Source: Phycisphaerae bacterium (GTDB lineage: Bacteria; Planctomycetota; Phycisphaerae; UBA1845; JAFGLZ01). Taken from it: a stretch of 32,308 bases of DNA. Below the pieces are notes generated by a model. It was not told the DNA's origin, did no database searches, and was given only the letters and a program-made list of their open reading frames with translations. Made by a program: the position numbers and the translations under genes. Positions 1 through 8,213 of the stretch are shown here, one piece after another. The DNA lies in assembly GCA_016927755.1 (NCBI GenBank), contig JAFGLZ010000100.1:1-32308 (forward strand), written 5' to 3'. Numbering within the stretch: position 1 is the stretch's first letter; every line of letters starts with the position of its first letter.

Positions 1-750
1 GAGAAGGAGGCGCTCGGGTTCTACGTCACGAGCCACCCGCTGACCCAGCACGCGGAAATCCTCGATCGGTACGCGACCGCGGATGCGGCGGACTTGGGCA
101 GGCCCGAGTTTGCCGACGGCACGGAGGTGATCCTCGGCGGCATCATTACCAAGATGCGAACCGTCATCACCAAGAACGGCCGGAAGCCCGGTGCCAAGAT
201 GGGCATCGTCACGATCGAGGATCTCTCGGGCAGCATCGAGATCGTCTTCTTCCCGAGCACGCTGGAGGAATATCGCGCGATGATCGCGGCCGACCGGGTG
301 GCCTTCTTCAGGGGCGAGGTGGATCGCCGCCGCGAGGAGCCGAGCCTGCGAGTCAGCGAGGTGATTCCGATCGAGGACGCCGCCGACCGACTGTCGCAGT
401 GGGCGATGATCCGGCTTCGGTGCGTGGGAATCGAGGAGCGTCTTCTCCAGCAGCTCCAGGCGGCGTGCACCAAGCACCCGGGACCGACGCCGCTGTATCT
501 GCACCTGACGAAGGCCGACGGGATCCAGGTCTCGATCCGCAGCAAGGTTCCGCCGTGCGTCAAGCCGGACGAGGCGTTCGTCCGGGAAATCGGCGAGTTG
601 TTGGGCCAGGGGCATGTGGTCATCGGCGGCCTGCCGCGAAGGGTGCCTCGACGGCGGGCCGAGCCGGCAACGGTCGCCTCCACGTCCGAGGGCCAGGAAT
701 ACAGGGCCGATTCAGAGGAGGACGAGGTCGCCGCGGAGCTCGTGTCGTGA
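1..750 (+). CDS. dnaE: DNA polymerase III subunit alpha, C-terminal part (partial)
   Basis: The reading frame is open from the first base, so the gene starts outside the window and only the last 249 residues are visible. The first residues (EKEALGFYVTSHPL) match the conserved DnaE segment that precedes the OB fold. Residues about 38-125 are the OB-fold (tRNA_anti-like) domain, with VILGGIITKMRTVITKNG and IEDLSGSIEIVFFP. The tail corresponds to the region that contacts the tau subunit and beta clamp. The protein is the replicative polymerase catalytic subunit; its active-site domains lie upstream of the window. The ATG/TTG codons inside this frame are not real starts. The family call is secure; whether the full gene is intact cannot be judged. 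Confidence 0.93.
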   Translation, partial: EKEALGFYVTSHPLTQHAEILDRYATADAADLGRPEFADGTEVILGGIITKMRTVITKNGRKPGAKMGIVTIEDLSGSIEIVFFPSTLEEYRAMIAADRVAFFRGEVDRRREEPSLRVSEVIPIEDAADRLSQWAMIRLRCVGIEERLLQQLQAACTKHPGPTPLYLHLTKADGIQVSIRSKVPPCVKPDEAFVREIGELLGQGHVVIGGLPRRVPRRRAEPATVASTSEGQEYRADSEEDEVAAELVS

Positions 751-824
751 TGTAAGACCTTTTTCAGCAACCTATTGTGGCAACGACGCCCCTTCCTAGG
801 GGGTCTTGACGGGAAGGACGCCAG

Positions 825-1289
825 ATGAGCGATGCACCGATACGCCAGCCGAAGCAGCGATATGAGAGACAACCCGACGACCCGAAGTGGTTGGTCGATG
901 CGGTTCGGCTTCACGGCCACCTGGGGCCGTGGGCGGCGGCGGGATTGCGAGTGGGCCAGGCCGCTCTAAGTGACCTTGATTGCGATGGTTACTTTGACAT
1001 ACGCATCGACGTCTCCGGGCCGATCGCCAAGCCGCCGCCCCGCTGCATCGTCGACGGGCTACAGTTCGCCACGGGCGCCACGCTCGGCAAAGACAGCATC
1101 CACATCGAGTTGGCCGAGTCGTTCGAGATTCGAGCAACGAACACAACGACCGGCCAGAGCGTGCGTTATCGCCTGACGGACGGGTTCCTCGAAGCGGTAT
1201 CCAAGATGTCGGGGCATGCCGAGGTCGAAGCGCTGGCCCGCCGCGTGGCCAGAGAACCGTTCGACCGTCTCGCGGCCCGCCACGAATAA
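825..1289 (+). CDS. FmdE-like (formylmethanofuran dehydrogenase subunit E family) protein
   Basis: This 154-residue cytoplasmic protein starts at an ATG preceded by GGGAAGGA. It carries the two FmdE hallmarks: a His-Gly-His motif at 30-32 (HGHLGPW) and a CIVDGLQ...TGATLGKDS segment at 74-90. The usual first motif is HGHxCPG; here the Cys is Gly34, while the second-motif Cys74 is kept. The C-terminal zinc-ribbon seen in many FmdE proteins is absent. In methanogens FmdE is an accessory subunit of formylmethanofuran dehydrogenase, but stand-alone FmdE-domain proteins are common and mostly uncharacterised. No other C1-transfer or molybdopterin gene is in the window, so the function is open. The gene lies 74 bp after dnaE and 114 bp before the S55 peptidase. 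Confidence 0.75.
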   Translation: MSDAPIRQPKQRYERQPDDPKWLVDAVRLHGHLGPWAAAGLRVGQAALSDLDCDGYFDIRIDVSGPIAKPPPRCIVDGLQFATGATLGKDSIHIELAESFEIRATNTTTGQSVRYRLTDGFLEAVSKMSGHAEVEALARRVAREPFDRLAARHE

Positions 1290-1403
1290 CGGGCGTCACC
1301 ACACCAAGGCGCCCATGAATAGCGGGCAACGACCCTTCCGAAGTCTTGTCTGGCCCTCACGATTAGCCGGTCCCAACGAGCCACGGCGAAGCCGCCGCCC
1401 TTG

Positions 1404-3362
1404 ATGGTGAGGCCCGCAACCGGTACGATCAAGGGTCTGCGAGTTCTGGAGGTCGCCGTAATGCCGGTGGTCGTCTTGACGACACTCCTGGTCTGTGCTC
1501 CTTTTGTCTCCGCGCCCGGCGTGCCCGGTGTGGGGTCCGGGGCGGCGGTACGCATGGACCCGGCCCGGTACATGGGGGTGGAACGCATCCAGCCGGGAAT
1601 GACCGGCAACGGTCGCACGGTGCTCAAGGGGCTCGAACTTGCTGAGTTCAAGGTGACCGTCGTCGACGTGATGCGGAACTGGGGGCCGAAGCAGGACGTC
1701 ATCCTGGTCCGCTGCGCGGGGGCGAATCTGGAGCACAGCGGGATCATCCGGGGGATGAGCGGCTCGCCCGTCTACCTGAACGATCCGGACGACGGCGGCA
1801 AGCCGAAGATGATCGGCGCGATCGCCTACGGATGGACGTGGAATAAAGACCCGATCGCCGGGGTTCAGCCGATCGAGCAGATGCTGTCGATCACGGGTTT
1901 CCGGGAGGGCGGCAAGCCTGCGGGGCAGGCTCGCGGCGGCGACGGTGGCGGATTGGGAACCGTCCACGCGTCCATGCCGGGACCGGTGGACCCGTCGGCC
2001 GAGAGTCGCTACGCGATGCTGGGTTTCGTCTCGCCGCTCCTGCGGAGATCGATGGACGAGCCGCCCGCGCCGCAAGCCGAGGGAGATCTCCAGCCGCTGA
2101 TGACGCCGTTGCTGGTAGGCACGGCGAACCGCGGCGTGATGGATTACCTACGACGGCAGGTCTCGGGGACGCGGCTGGTGCCGCTGGCGGCGGCGGGCGG
2201 CGGGAAGGCGCCTGGCCCGATGCCCAAGACGTTCGTGCCCGGCACGAGCCTGGTCGTGCCGTTCCTGATCGGTGATTTGGACATGGCTGGCGTGGGCACC
2301 GTGACCGAGGTCATCGGCGATCGGGTGCTGGGCTTCGGGCACTCGATGATGGCCGAGGGCTCGATCGAACTGCCGATGGCAACGGGTTGGGTGCATACGC
2401 CGATCTCGATGTTGACGGCAAGCTTCAAGCTGGCCTCGATGGGCGAACTGGCGGGCACGCTCGCGGGAGACGAGGAGACGGGCGTCTGGGGCGTGACGGG
2501 CAAGCCGGCCCGGATGATCCCCGTTCACGTGAAGATAGCGCAGACGGATCATCCCGACCGCGAGTACGACTACCAGGCGATGCATCATCGGATGATGACG
2601 CCGTGGATCCTCGGGTCGGGGATGATGATGAGCGTGCTGGCCAACCGCGACCTTCCGCGGGAGCACACGCTCCGGTACCGGCTGACCATCGAGTACGAAA
2701 AGCTGGGGCCGTTCGTCGTGGAGAACGTATCGAGCATGCGGCACCTGTACGACGTGCGCAGCGACCTGACCGAGCCGATGAGCATGCTCATGGACAACTC
2801 GTTCGGTCAGGCGCGCGTGACGCGGGCGGACATGTCGATCTCGATCGAGCCGAAGGCCTCGGTGGCCAAGATGGAGCGGGCGGAACTGCCTCGCGACGTC
2901 TTCAAGCCCGGCGAGACCGTCGAGGTGGCGGTGCGCTGGCGGCCATATCGTCAGAAGGCCTTCGTCCGGCGATACACGCTCGAATTGCCCAAGGACGTTC
3001 CGGACGGGACGTACGAGCTGCTCGTCGGAGCCGCGGACGTGCATCTGGCCGCAACGCGGAAGGAGAAGCCGCATCTATTCCGGATCGAGTCAATGGGCGA
3101 CATGATGTCGGCGCTGCGTCTGATCGGCTCCGTTCGATCGGACCGAGTGTACATGCACCTTCGAACGAAACGCGGCGGCGTGGCGGTTGGGCGGACGGAG
3201 ATGCCCGAGCTGCCGTCGTTCCGCCGGCAGATCCTGGACGAGGCCAAGCTGCAGGCGGTGGAGAGCTACGCGGAACCGGTCCTGGCGGAACACGCGGCCG
3301 ATTTCGTCGCCGGCGGCGGACAGACGTTCGCCATCAAGGTGGACCGTCGGGCGGATCAATAG
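1404..3362 (+). CDS. Secreted S55 (SpoIVB-type) serine peptidase-like protein with reversed motif order
   Basis: A 652-residue protein. An N-terminal basic stretch (TIKGLR) and hydrophobic segment at about 14-37 suggest export or membrane anchoring. Residues 117-123 are GMSGSPV, the signature around the S55 catalytic Ser (Ser121 here), followed by a GAIAYGW segment. A second conserved block at 296-330 contains GTVTEVIGDRVLGFGH; His313 is the likely catalytic His. In Bacillus SpoIVB the His block precedes the Ser block, so the order is swapped here. Residues about 480-650 have no recognised domain. Start: TTG 1401, ATG 1404 and ATG 1461 are all possible; 1404 gives a sensible signal region. 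The propeller gene starts 50 bp downstream on the same strand, so co-transcription is likely. The protease role is inferred from motifs only. Confidence 0.72.
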   Translation: MVRPATGTIKGLRVLEVAVMPVVVLTTLLVCAPFVSAPGVPGVGSGAAVRMDPARYMGVERIQPGMTGNGRTVLKGLELAEFKVTVVDVMRNWGPKQDVILVRCAGANLEHSGIIRGMSGSPVYLNDPDDGGKPKMIGAIAYGWTWNKDPIAGVQPIEQMLSITGFREGGKPAGQARGGDGGGLGTVHASMPGPVDPSAESRYAMLGFVSPLLRRSMDEPPAPQAEGDLQPLMTPLLVGTANRGVMDYLRRQVSGTRLVPLAAAGGGKAPGPMPKTFVPGTSLVVPFLIGDLDMAGVGTVTEVIGDRVLGFGHSMMAEGSIELPMATGWVHTPISMLTASFKLASMGELAGTLAGDEETGVWGVTGKPARMIPVHVKIAQTDHPDREYDYQAMHHRMMTPWILGSGMMMSVLANRDLPREHTLRYRLTIEYEKLGPFVVENVSSMRHLYDVRSDLTEPMSMLMDNSFGQARVTRADMSISIEPKASVAKMERAELPRDVFKPGETVEVAVRWRPYRQKAFVRRYTLELPKDVPDGTYELLVGAADVHLAATRKEKPHLFRIESMGDMMSALRLIGSVRSDRVYMHLRTKRGGVAVGRTEMPELPSFRRQILDEAKLQAVESYAEPVLAEHAADFVAGGGQTFAIKVDRRADQ

Positions 3363-3412
3363 GGAGACGACCCGGCGCTTAGCGTTCGGGAGTGAATAAG
3401 GACCTCAAAGGC

Positions 3413-5791
3413 ATGAGATCGCAGCTCGCCAAGATCGCCCTATCGGTGGTGGCCCTCTGGTATGCGACCCCGGCGCTGTCCGTGACCGTCGAGATGTGGG
3501 AGGAGGACGAGCCGAAGGCGTTCGAACAGGGAAAGTGCGAGCAAACGGTGATCTCGTCGCTGGGTCGGGTGCTTCTCGGACGGGAAGAGACGGAGATCCT
3601 TGCCGCGGGCGAGCGGGCGGATTTCGTCAACGCCCTGGCCCAGAACGCCGAGGGCGTGATCTACGCCGCCACGGGACCCAACGGCGTGGTCTACCGAATC
3701 GTCAAGGAAAAGGCGGAGGTCCTGTGCGCGATCGAGGGCGAGTCGAACCTGTTCTCGCTGCTGATCGGCGCGGACGGGAACCTTCTCGTCGGAACCGGCG
3801 GCGCGGTGGGTCGGATCTACAAGGTAACCCAATCGGGCAAGGTCAGCGTGTGGTTCGATCCGAACAAGACCGTGCCCAAGGAGCCGGAGAAGAAGAAAGA
3901 CGAGAAAGACGGGAAGCCTGCAACCGCCACCGCGAGCACTCCGGCAAGTACCTCGACGGCGCCGGCCAGCAAGCCCTCCGCCACATCGACGCCGAGCTCG
4001 GCCCCGACGACGAGCACCGGGCCCGCCAAGCACAAGTCGATCAATTACATTTGGGCGATGGCCCGCGGGCAGGGCGGTCAGGTGTATGCGGCCACGGGCG
4101 CCGAGGGATGGCTGCTCGAGATCTCGGCGGACGGCAAGACCGCGCGCGTGGTGTTCGACTCGAAGGAGAGCAACCTGCTCTCCCTGGCCATCGACAAGAA
4201 CGGTCTGCTGTATGCCGGGAGCGACACGCGTGGGCTCGTGTACCGGATCGAGCCGAAGCGCGGCAAGGCGTACGTCCTGTATGACACGGGCGAGGCGGAA
4301 GTCTCGTCGATCGCGCTGGACAAGGCGGGCAACGTGTACGCCGCCACCGCCGCCGCGGCCGGCGCCAGGCCCGGCAAGACGGCCAAACCGAAGCCTGCCG
4401 GTCGGCCCGGCACGGGCGCGGCGTCGACGACGGCCTCGGGAAGGAAGTCGAGCAGCGCCCCCACCCGCCGAACCGTTCAGAAGCCCGTACCCGGAACGGC
4501 CAGCCCTATCGCCGCGGCCGCCCCGGAGAAGACGACGGGGAACGCCGTCTACCGGATCGCCCCGGACGGCACGGTCACGGAGGTCTTCCGAGAGCCGGTG
4601 ATGATCCTGGACATGGTCGAGGCCGACGGGACGCTATACCTCGGCACGGGGAACGAGGGTCGCGTGTATCAGGTCCGCCCGGAAGACGAAGAGCAGATCA
4701 TGCTGGCCAAGCTGAAGGATAAGCAGGTCACGGCGATCCTGCGGGCCAAGGACGGTCGCGTCCATCTGGGAACGTCGAACGAGGCGCGCCTCGTGAAGCT
4801 GTCCAGCGGATACGCGGGCAAGGGGACGTTCGTCTCGCGGGTGCTCGACGCCAAGCAGATCTCCCGATGGGGACGGCTCTACTGGGAGGGCGAGCGGCCG
4901 GGCGATACCGGCGTGACGGTCTCGACGCGATCGGGCAACGTGAGCGATCCCGAAGAGGGAACGTGGGACGATTGGTCGAAGGAGTTCGACGCCCGCGAGG
5001 GCGGCCAGATCCCGTCTCCGACGGCCCGTTTCCTGCAGTACCGGCTGACGCTGACGTCGACGAACGACAACCAGACGCCTCGCGTTCGCGTGGTCCGTGC
5101 GGCCCGGCAGGCCGACAACCAGCATCCCAAGGTGACCGCGATCGAGGTGGCGCCGGCGATGCGGGTGATCCGGGCCAAGACCGACGCGAGCCAGCCCGGA
5201 TCCCAGGGCCAGACGCCGCTGCCGCCCGGGACGTTGCCCACGACGCGGATCATCAAGTGGAAGGCCGAGGACCCGAACGGCGACCGTCTTCTCTACGACA
5301 TCTACTTCCGTCTGACGGGCCAGAAGCGCTGGATCCTGCTCAAGGAGGACAACAAGACGACGGAGCACAAGTGGGACACCTGCAAGGTCCCCGACGGGCG
5401 GTATGAGATTCGGCTGGTGGCCAAGGACGCGCCGAGCAACCCGCCGCTGACGGCGCTCGCGACCGATCGGATCAGCGACCCCGTCGTCGTCGACAACGCC
5501 CCGCCGGTGATCGATCCGGCCAAGGCCACCGTCACGGGTAAGGGTCGGGCGCGGATCAACGCCGTCATCGTCGACAAGCATTCGCTCGTGGCCGGCGCGC
5601 ACTACGCGGTGGACAGCCACGACAAGTGGGTGGCGGTTCTTGCCGAGGACGACTTGTTCGACTCGCTTCGCGAGACGATCAGCTTCGAGTTGGAGGGACT
5701 CGAGCCCGGGGAGCACGTGGTCACGATCCGGGCTCGGGACGAACAGTACAACGTCGGTTACACGACGATCGTGGTGACATTGGATCAGTAA
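3413..5791 (+). CDS. Secreted seven-blade beta-propeller protein with Ig/Fn3-like C-terminus
   Basis: A 792-residue exported protein. The ATG at 3413 gives a clean Sec signal peptide (MRSQLAK, hydrophobic core, cleavage near ALS-VT); GTG 3392 is an in-frame alternative. Seven repeats of the type 'G.hYhAT...G.VYRI' can be read near residues 75-89, 107-131, 205-230, 247-272, 289-377, 390-414 and 431-456, consistent with a seven-blade propeller. Two low-complexity linkers interrupt it: a Lys/Glu then Ala/Ser/Thr/Pro-rich stretch at about 144-201, and an Ala/Lys/Pro-rich stretch at about 307-369 inside blade 5. Residues about 475-555 look like a beta-sandwich. Residues 605-690 form an Fn3/Ig-like domain with W.A.DPNGD and WDT..VPDG.Y.IR, and a last Ig-like domain follows. 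No catalytic motif is seen. It may be a partner or substrate of the preceding peptidase. Confidence 0.7.
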   Translation: MRSQLAKIALSVVALWYATPALSVTVEMWEEDEPKAFEQGKCEQTVISSLGRVLLGREETEILAAGERADFVNALAQNAEGVIYAATGPNGVVYRIVKEKAEVLCAIEGESNLFSLLIGADGNLLVGTGGAVGRIYKVTQSGKVSVWFDPNKTVPKEPEKKKDEKDGKPATATASTPASTSTAPASKPSATSTPSSAPTTSTGPAKHKSINYIWAMARGQGGQVYAATGAEGWLLEISADGKTARVVFDSKESNLLSLAIDKNGLLYAGSDTRGLVYRIEPKRGKAYVLYDTGEAEVSSIALDKAGNVYAATAAAAGARPGKTAKPKPAGRPGTGAASTTASGRKSSSAPTRRTVQKPVPGTASPIAAAAPEKTTGNAVYRIAPDGTVTEVFREPVMILDMVEADGTLYLGTGNEGRVYQVRPEDEEQIMLAKLKDKQVTAILRAKDGRVHLGTSNEARLVKLSSGYAGKGTFVSRVLDAKQISRWGRLYWEGERPGDTGVTVSTRSGNVSDPEEGTWDDWSKEFDAREGGQIPSPTARFLQYRLTLTSTNDNQTPRVRVVRAARQADNQHPKVTAIEVAPAMRVIRAKTDASQPGSQGQTPLPPGTLPTTRIIKWKAEDPNGDRLLYDIYFRLTGQKRWILLKEDNKTTEHKWDTCKVPDGRYEIRLVAKDAPSNPPLTALATDRISDPVVVDNAPPVIDPAKATVTGKGRARINAVIVDKHSLVAGAHYAVDSHDKWVAVLAEDDLFDSLRETISFELEGLEPGEHVVTIRARDEQYNVGYTTIVVTLDQ

Positions 5792-5906
5792 GGCACGAAG
5801 CCGGTGTCCGGGCCTTTTGCCGGAAGCTGCCGCGTGGCAGTGACGTCAATCGCTCTTTCGCCCGACAATGGCCCTGGCCGCCGGCATGAATGGGGGTGCA
5901 GTCGCG

Positions 5907-6050
5907 ATGCACTATCAACACAAAGTCAGCAAGATCAAGAAGGCCCGCAAGCAGGGGTTTCGCGCGCGGATGCGCACGTCCAAGGGGCGCGACATCATCA
6001 ACCGCCAGCGCCGGCAGCGCAAGATGGGGCGGAGCGTGACCTGTCGGTAG
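5907..6050 (+). CDS. rpmH: 50S ribosomal protein L34 (bL34)
   Basis: A 47-residue, very basic protein. The core GFRARMRTSKGRDIINRQRR matches the bL34 signature (GFRxRMxTxxGRxVLxxRR). The N-terminus is MHYQHKVSKIKKARKQ instead of the usual MKRTxQPSxRKRxxxH, a divergent form that I associate with Planctomycetes. ATG 5907 is chosen because GGGGGTG lies 8 bases upstream and because it gives the normal bL34 length; upstream in-frame starts (5886, 5868) would add a non-homologous tail. The gene is isolated: no rnpA, yidC or dnaA follows, although rpmH-rnpA is the common bacterial arrangement. It encodes a structural protein of the large ribosomal subunit that contacts 23S rRNA. Confidence 0.88.
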   Translation: MHYQHKVSKIKKARKQGFRARMRTSKGRDIINRQRRQRKMGRSVTCR

Positions 6051-6201
6051 TCGGGTGGGCGGAGGCTCCGCGCATGGGCGCCGAAGGCCGATCCGATTCC
6101 GCGGGCGGTGCGCCGATCCGGCGTGCCGATTGTGGCGCTTGGCGGCAGCGGTTCGCGCGGGGTGAATCCCGCCGCGAGGGCGATCGGGCCTCGCGAACGC
6201 C

Positions 6202-6230
6202 TTGACAACGGCAACAGGTCGGAATAGCGT
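6202..6230 (+). promoter_or_regulatory. Candidate sigma70-type promoter
   Basis: A perfect -35 hexamer TTGACA (6202-6207) is followed after exactly 17 bases by TAGCGT (6225-6230), which keeps the key TA...T of a -10 box. It lies 52 bases before the ATG of the propeller lipoprotein, in the only gap of notable size on this side. The assignment rests on consensus match alone. Confidence 0.45.
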
Positions 6231-6281
6231 CAGCACTTTGAGGGGCAACGGGGTCGCTTGTCCGGATTCGAGGATGCCGGT

Positions 6282-7967
6282 ATGACCAAGACGCTGAGAT
6301 GGGCTCTGATTTCAGGCTTCATGGGCCTCGTGCCCTTGGTGGCCGCCTGTGACGCATGGACGTGTTGGCTGGCCAATGCACAGACGCAGCCTTCCAACCC
6401 CAACTTCGCCAGGCCGAGCGGTCCGGCGGCGAATGTGCCGCCCGAGCCCGTCTTCGTGGCGACGAGTCCCGACTCGCTCTACGCGGCGGTGACGAGCTAC
6501 GATGACGAGCCCAACAATCTCGGCACGTTGTCGCTGGTGGACGCGAGCTTCCCGGCGGGCAGCACGGTCTCTCAGCTCACGGTGGGCACCCGCCCGTACG
6601 GCGTGTTGTGGGTGAGTGGCGCGCAGCTCCTCGTCTGCAACGAGGGGCTTGCGGGAACCGGAGGAACGGTTCCGCTGGAACTCGTGACGCTGTATCGGGG
6701 CTCGAACGATCCGAACGACCCGAACTACGACAAGCGTCGGTTCGGCGATCCCAACGACTCGGACAGCGTGAGGACCATTCTGCCGAGCGAGATCGTCGGT
6801 CCAAGCGTTGCGGCGCTGGTTCCGGGAACGAACGCCGTGGCGCTCGTGACGCTACGGTTCGCGGCCGGGCTGTACATGGTCAACCTCTCGGGGGATACCC
6901 CCTCGGCCGTTCGACTGCTACCCTCGACGGGCTCCATCGCCCAGGACCCGCTGGACGAGCCGCGGGGAATCGCGATCACGCCGGACGGGACACAGGCGTG
7001 GATCTGTAACTACGGCAAGGGCGCGAACCAGCCGGAGGCTCTGACGCTGAGCAAGGAGCTTGTGGCCGCCAAGCTGAACCTCTTGCGTGGCGTAACGCCG
7101 GACGATCCGACGGCGCTGCAGCAAACGGTCGCCGACGCCGACCAGTGGATCGCGGACAACCCCGACCCGGACGGACGACTCCCGTATCGCTGGCCGGAGC
7201 CGAACGACGGTCCGGACGCCGAGGCCCTGGTCGAGGCGATGGGTCTGGCGGCCGAGCTGTACGCGTTCAACGTCAATCCGGGCTGTACCGATGCGAACGA
7301 CGCCAACTGCCCGTATTCGTCGGCCCAGTGGGCGACGGTCAACTCGCTGGCCTGGCCGACCGAGCCGAACGCCGACCCCAACTCCGCGCTCTATGCGACG
7401 ATGGTTCTCGGCGAGCCGAACGATGCGAACGACCCGAACGAGCGGTATGAATACGAGACGCTGAGCGCACTCCTGAATCGGGAGACGTACGAGAACGGCA
7501 CCATCACGGTCTACAGTCTGAGTCTGCAACAGGTGGTCGGCTCGGTCGTCGTGCCGCCTCGTCCCAATAGTATCCGTTTCACGTCGGACGGGACGCTGGC
7601 GGTGATCGCCTGCAGCGGAAACGACGGACAGACCGGCAGCGTCGTGGTCGCCAGCACCGCCGCCCAGCAGGTCGCCGTACAGCGCTTTCTGCCGTTCGTT
7701 CCGGCGCAGGTTCGCATCAACATCGTGGGCGGCCGGGCGTACGTCTCCGGCTGGACAGGAAACCAGATGGCCGTCCTCAATCTCAACGGACTGTGCACCA
7801 GCGTGCTGCCCGACCCATACGACACGCGTTTGTTCACCGTGCGAGAACGACAGGTGGCGATCGACACGGTTCCCTCCGACCTGGACACGTTGTGGACGGT
7901 CAGCTTCACGCTGAATCAGGCCTACACGATCGACGTGTTCGAGGGGACGATTCGCGTCACTCAGTAG
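6282..7967 (+). CDS. Propeller-type lipoprotein with Asp-Pro-Asn-rich insert
   Basis: A 561-residue protein. ATG 6282 is preceded by GAGG at 8-base spacing and gives a lipoprotein signal: MTKTLRWALI, hydrophobic core, then lipobox LVAAC with Cys23. TTG 6258 is an upstream alternative. YVTN/40-residue-type propeller strands are visible at about 100-120 (GTRPYGVLWVSGAQLLVCN), 226-245 (EPRGIAITPDGTQAWICNYG) and 427-446 (PNSIRFTSDGTLAVIACSG). Between the last two lies an insert of about 180 residues, partly Ala-rich helical. Asp/Pro/Asn clusters occur at 142-160 (DPNDPNYD, DPNDSDS) and within the insert (EPNDGPD, EPNADPN, EPNDANDPNE). Such acidic runs could bind calcium, but that is only an inference. 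The gene has its own candidate promoter and a strong terminator, so it is probably monocistronic. Family and partner are unknown. Confidence 0.68.
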   Translation: MTKTLRWALISGFMGLVPLVAACDAWTCWLANAQTQPSNPNFARPSGPAANVPPEPVFVATSPDSLYAAVTSYDDEPNNLGTLSLVDASFPAGSTVSQLTVGTRPYGVLWVSGAQLLVCNEGLAGTGGTVPLELVTLYRGSNDPNDPNYDKRRFGDPNDSDSVRTILPSEIVGPSVAALVPGTNAVALVTLRFAAGLYMVNLSGDTPSAVRLLPSTGSIAQDPLDEPRGIAITPDGTQAWICNYGKGANQPEALTLSKELVAAKLNLLRGVTPDDPTALQQTVADADQWIADNPDPDGRLPYRWPEPNDGPDAEALVEAMGLAAELYAFNVNPGCTDANDANCPYSSAQWATVNSLAWPTEPNADPNSALYATMVLGEPNDANDPNERYEYETLSALLNRETYENGTITVYSLSLQQVVGSVVVPPRPNSIRFTSDGTLAVIACSGNDGQTGSVVVASTAAQQVAVQRFLPFVPAQVRINIVGGRAYVSGWTGNQMAVLNLNGLCTSVLPDPYDTRLFTVRERQVAIDTVPSDLDTLWTVSFTLNQAYTIDVFEGTIRVTQ

Positions 7968-7986
7968 AAGCGGAACCCAGCGCAAC

Positions 7987-8046
7987 CGAAAACGACGGCC
8001 TCGTCGGGGCCCTCTTCAAGCGAGGGCCCGGGCGAGGCCGTTTTCG
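7987..8046 (+). terminator. Strong rho-independent-type terminator
   Basis: A long imperfect inverted repeat: CGAAAACG..GGCCTCG..GGGCCCTC pairs with its complement across the loop TTCAAG, giving over 20 paired bases with two small bulges and ending in GTTTTCG. It begins 20 bases after the lipoprotein stop codon. Because A-runs and T-runs flank both sides, it could also act on the opposite strand. Confidence 0.75.
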
Positions 8047-8114
8047 TGCGCGCATGGCGGGAAGCCGGACCTTGGGGAGCATTCGCGGTCTGTCCTCATG
8101 TGGTGAGTCACGCT

Positions 8115-8137
8115 CACGGGCGGGATGCCCATGCTAC
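8115..8137. repeat. Short hairpin phrase, possibly a dispersed intergenic repeat
   Basis: The phrase CACGGGCGGGATGCCCATGC followed by TAC contains a small hairpin (GGGC, loop GGGAT, GCCC). It sits in the gap between converging genes. I recall similar wording as recurrent in planctomycete intergenic DNA, but only this copy is in the window; a partly similar GGATGCCCGCC occurs at about 30158. Confidence 0.25.
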
Positions 8138-8213
8138 GGCGGCGGATCGAGGTCGATGCGATCGAGGAACTCGTCGGGCATGACGTCAGGGGCGGTGGCA
8201 GGCCGGATGGGGA

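Noticed and set aside
753..807. AAGACC...GGTCTT with an inner CCCC-TTCCTA-GGGG hairpin before the FmdE-like gene (possible leader switch)
   Set aside because: The stems are only 4-6 bp, the outer one spans about 50 bases, and there is no T-run or conserved motif. Chance pairing is likely.
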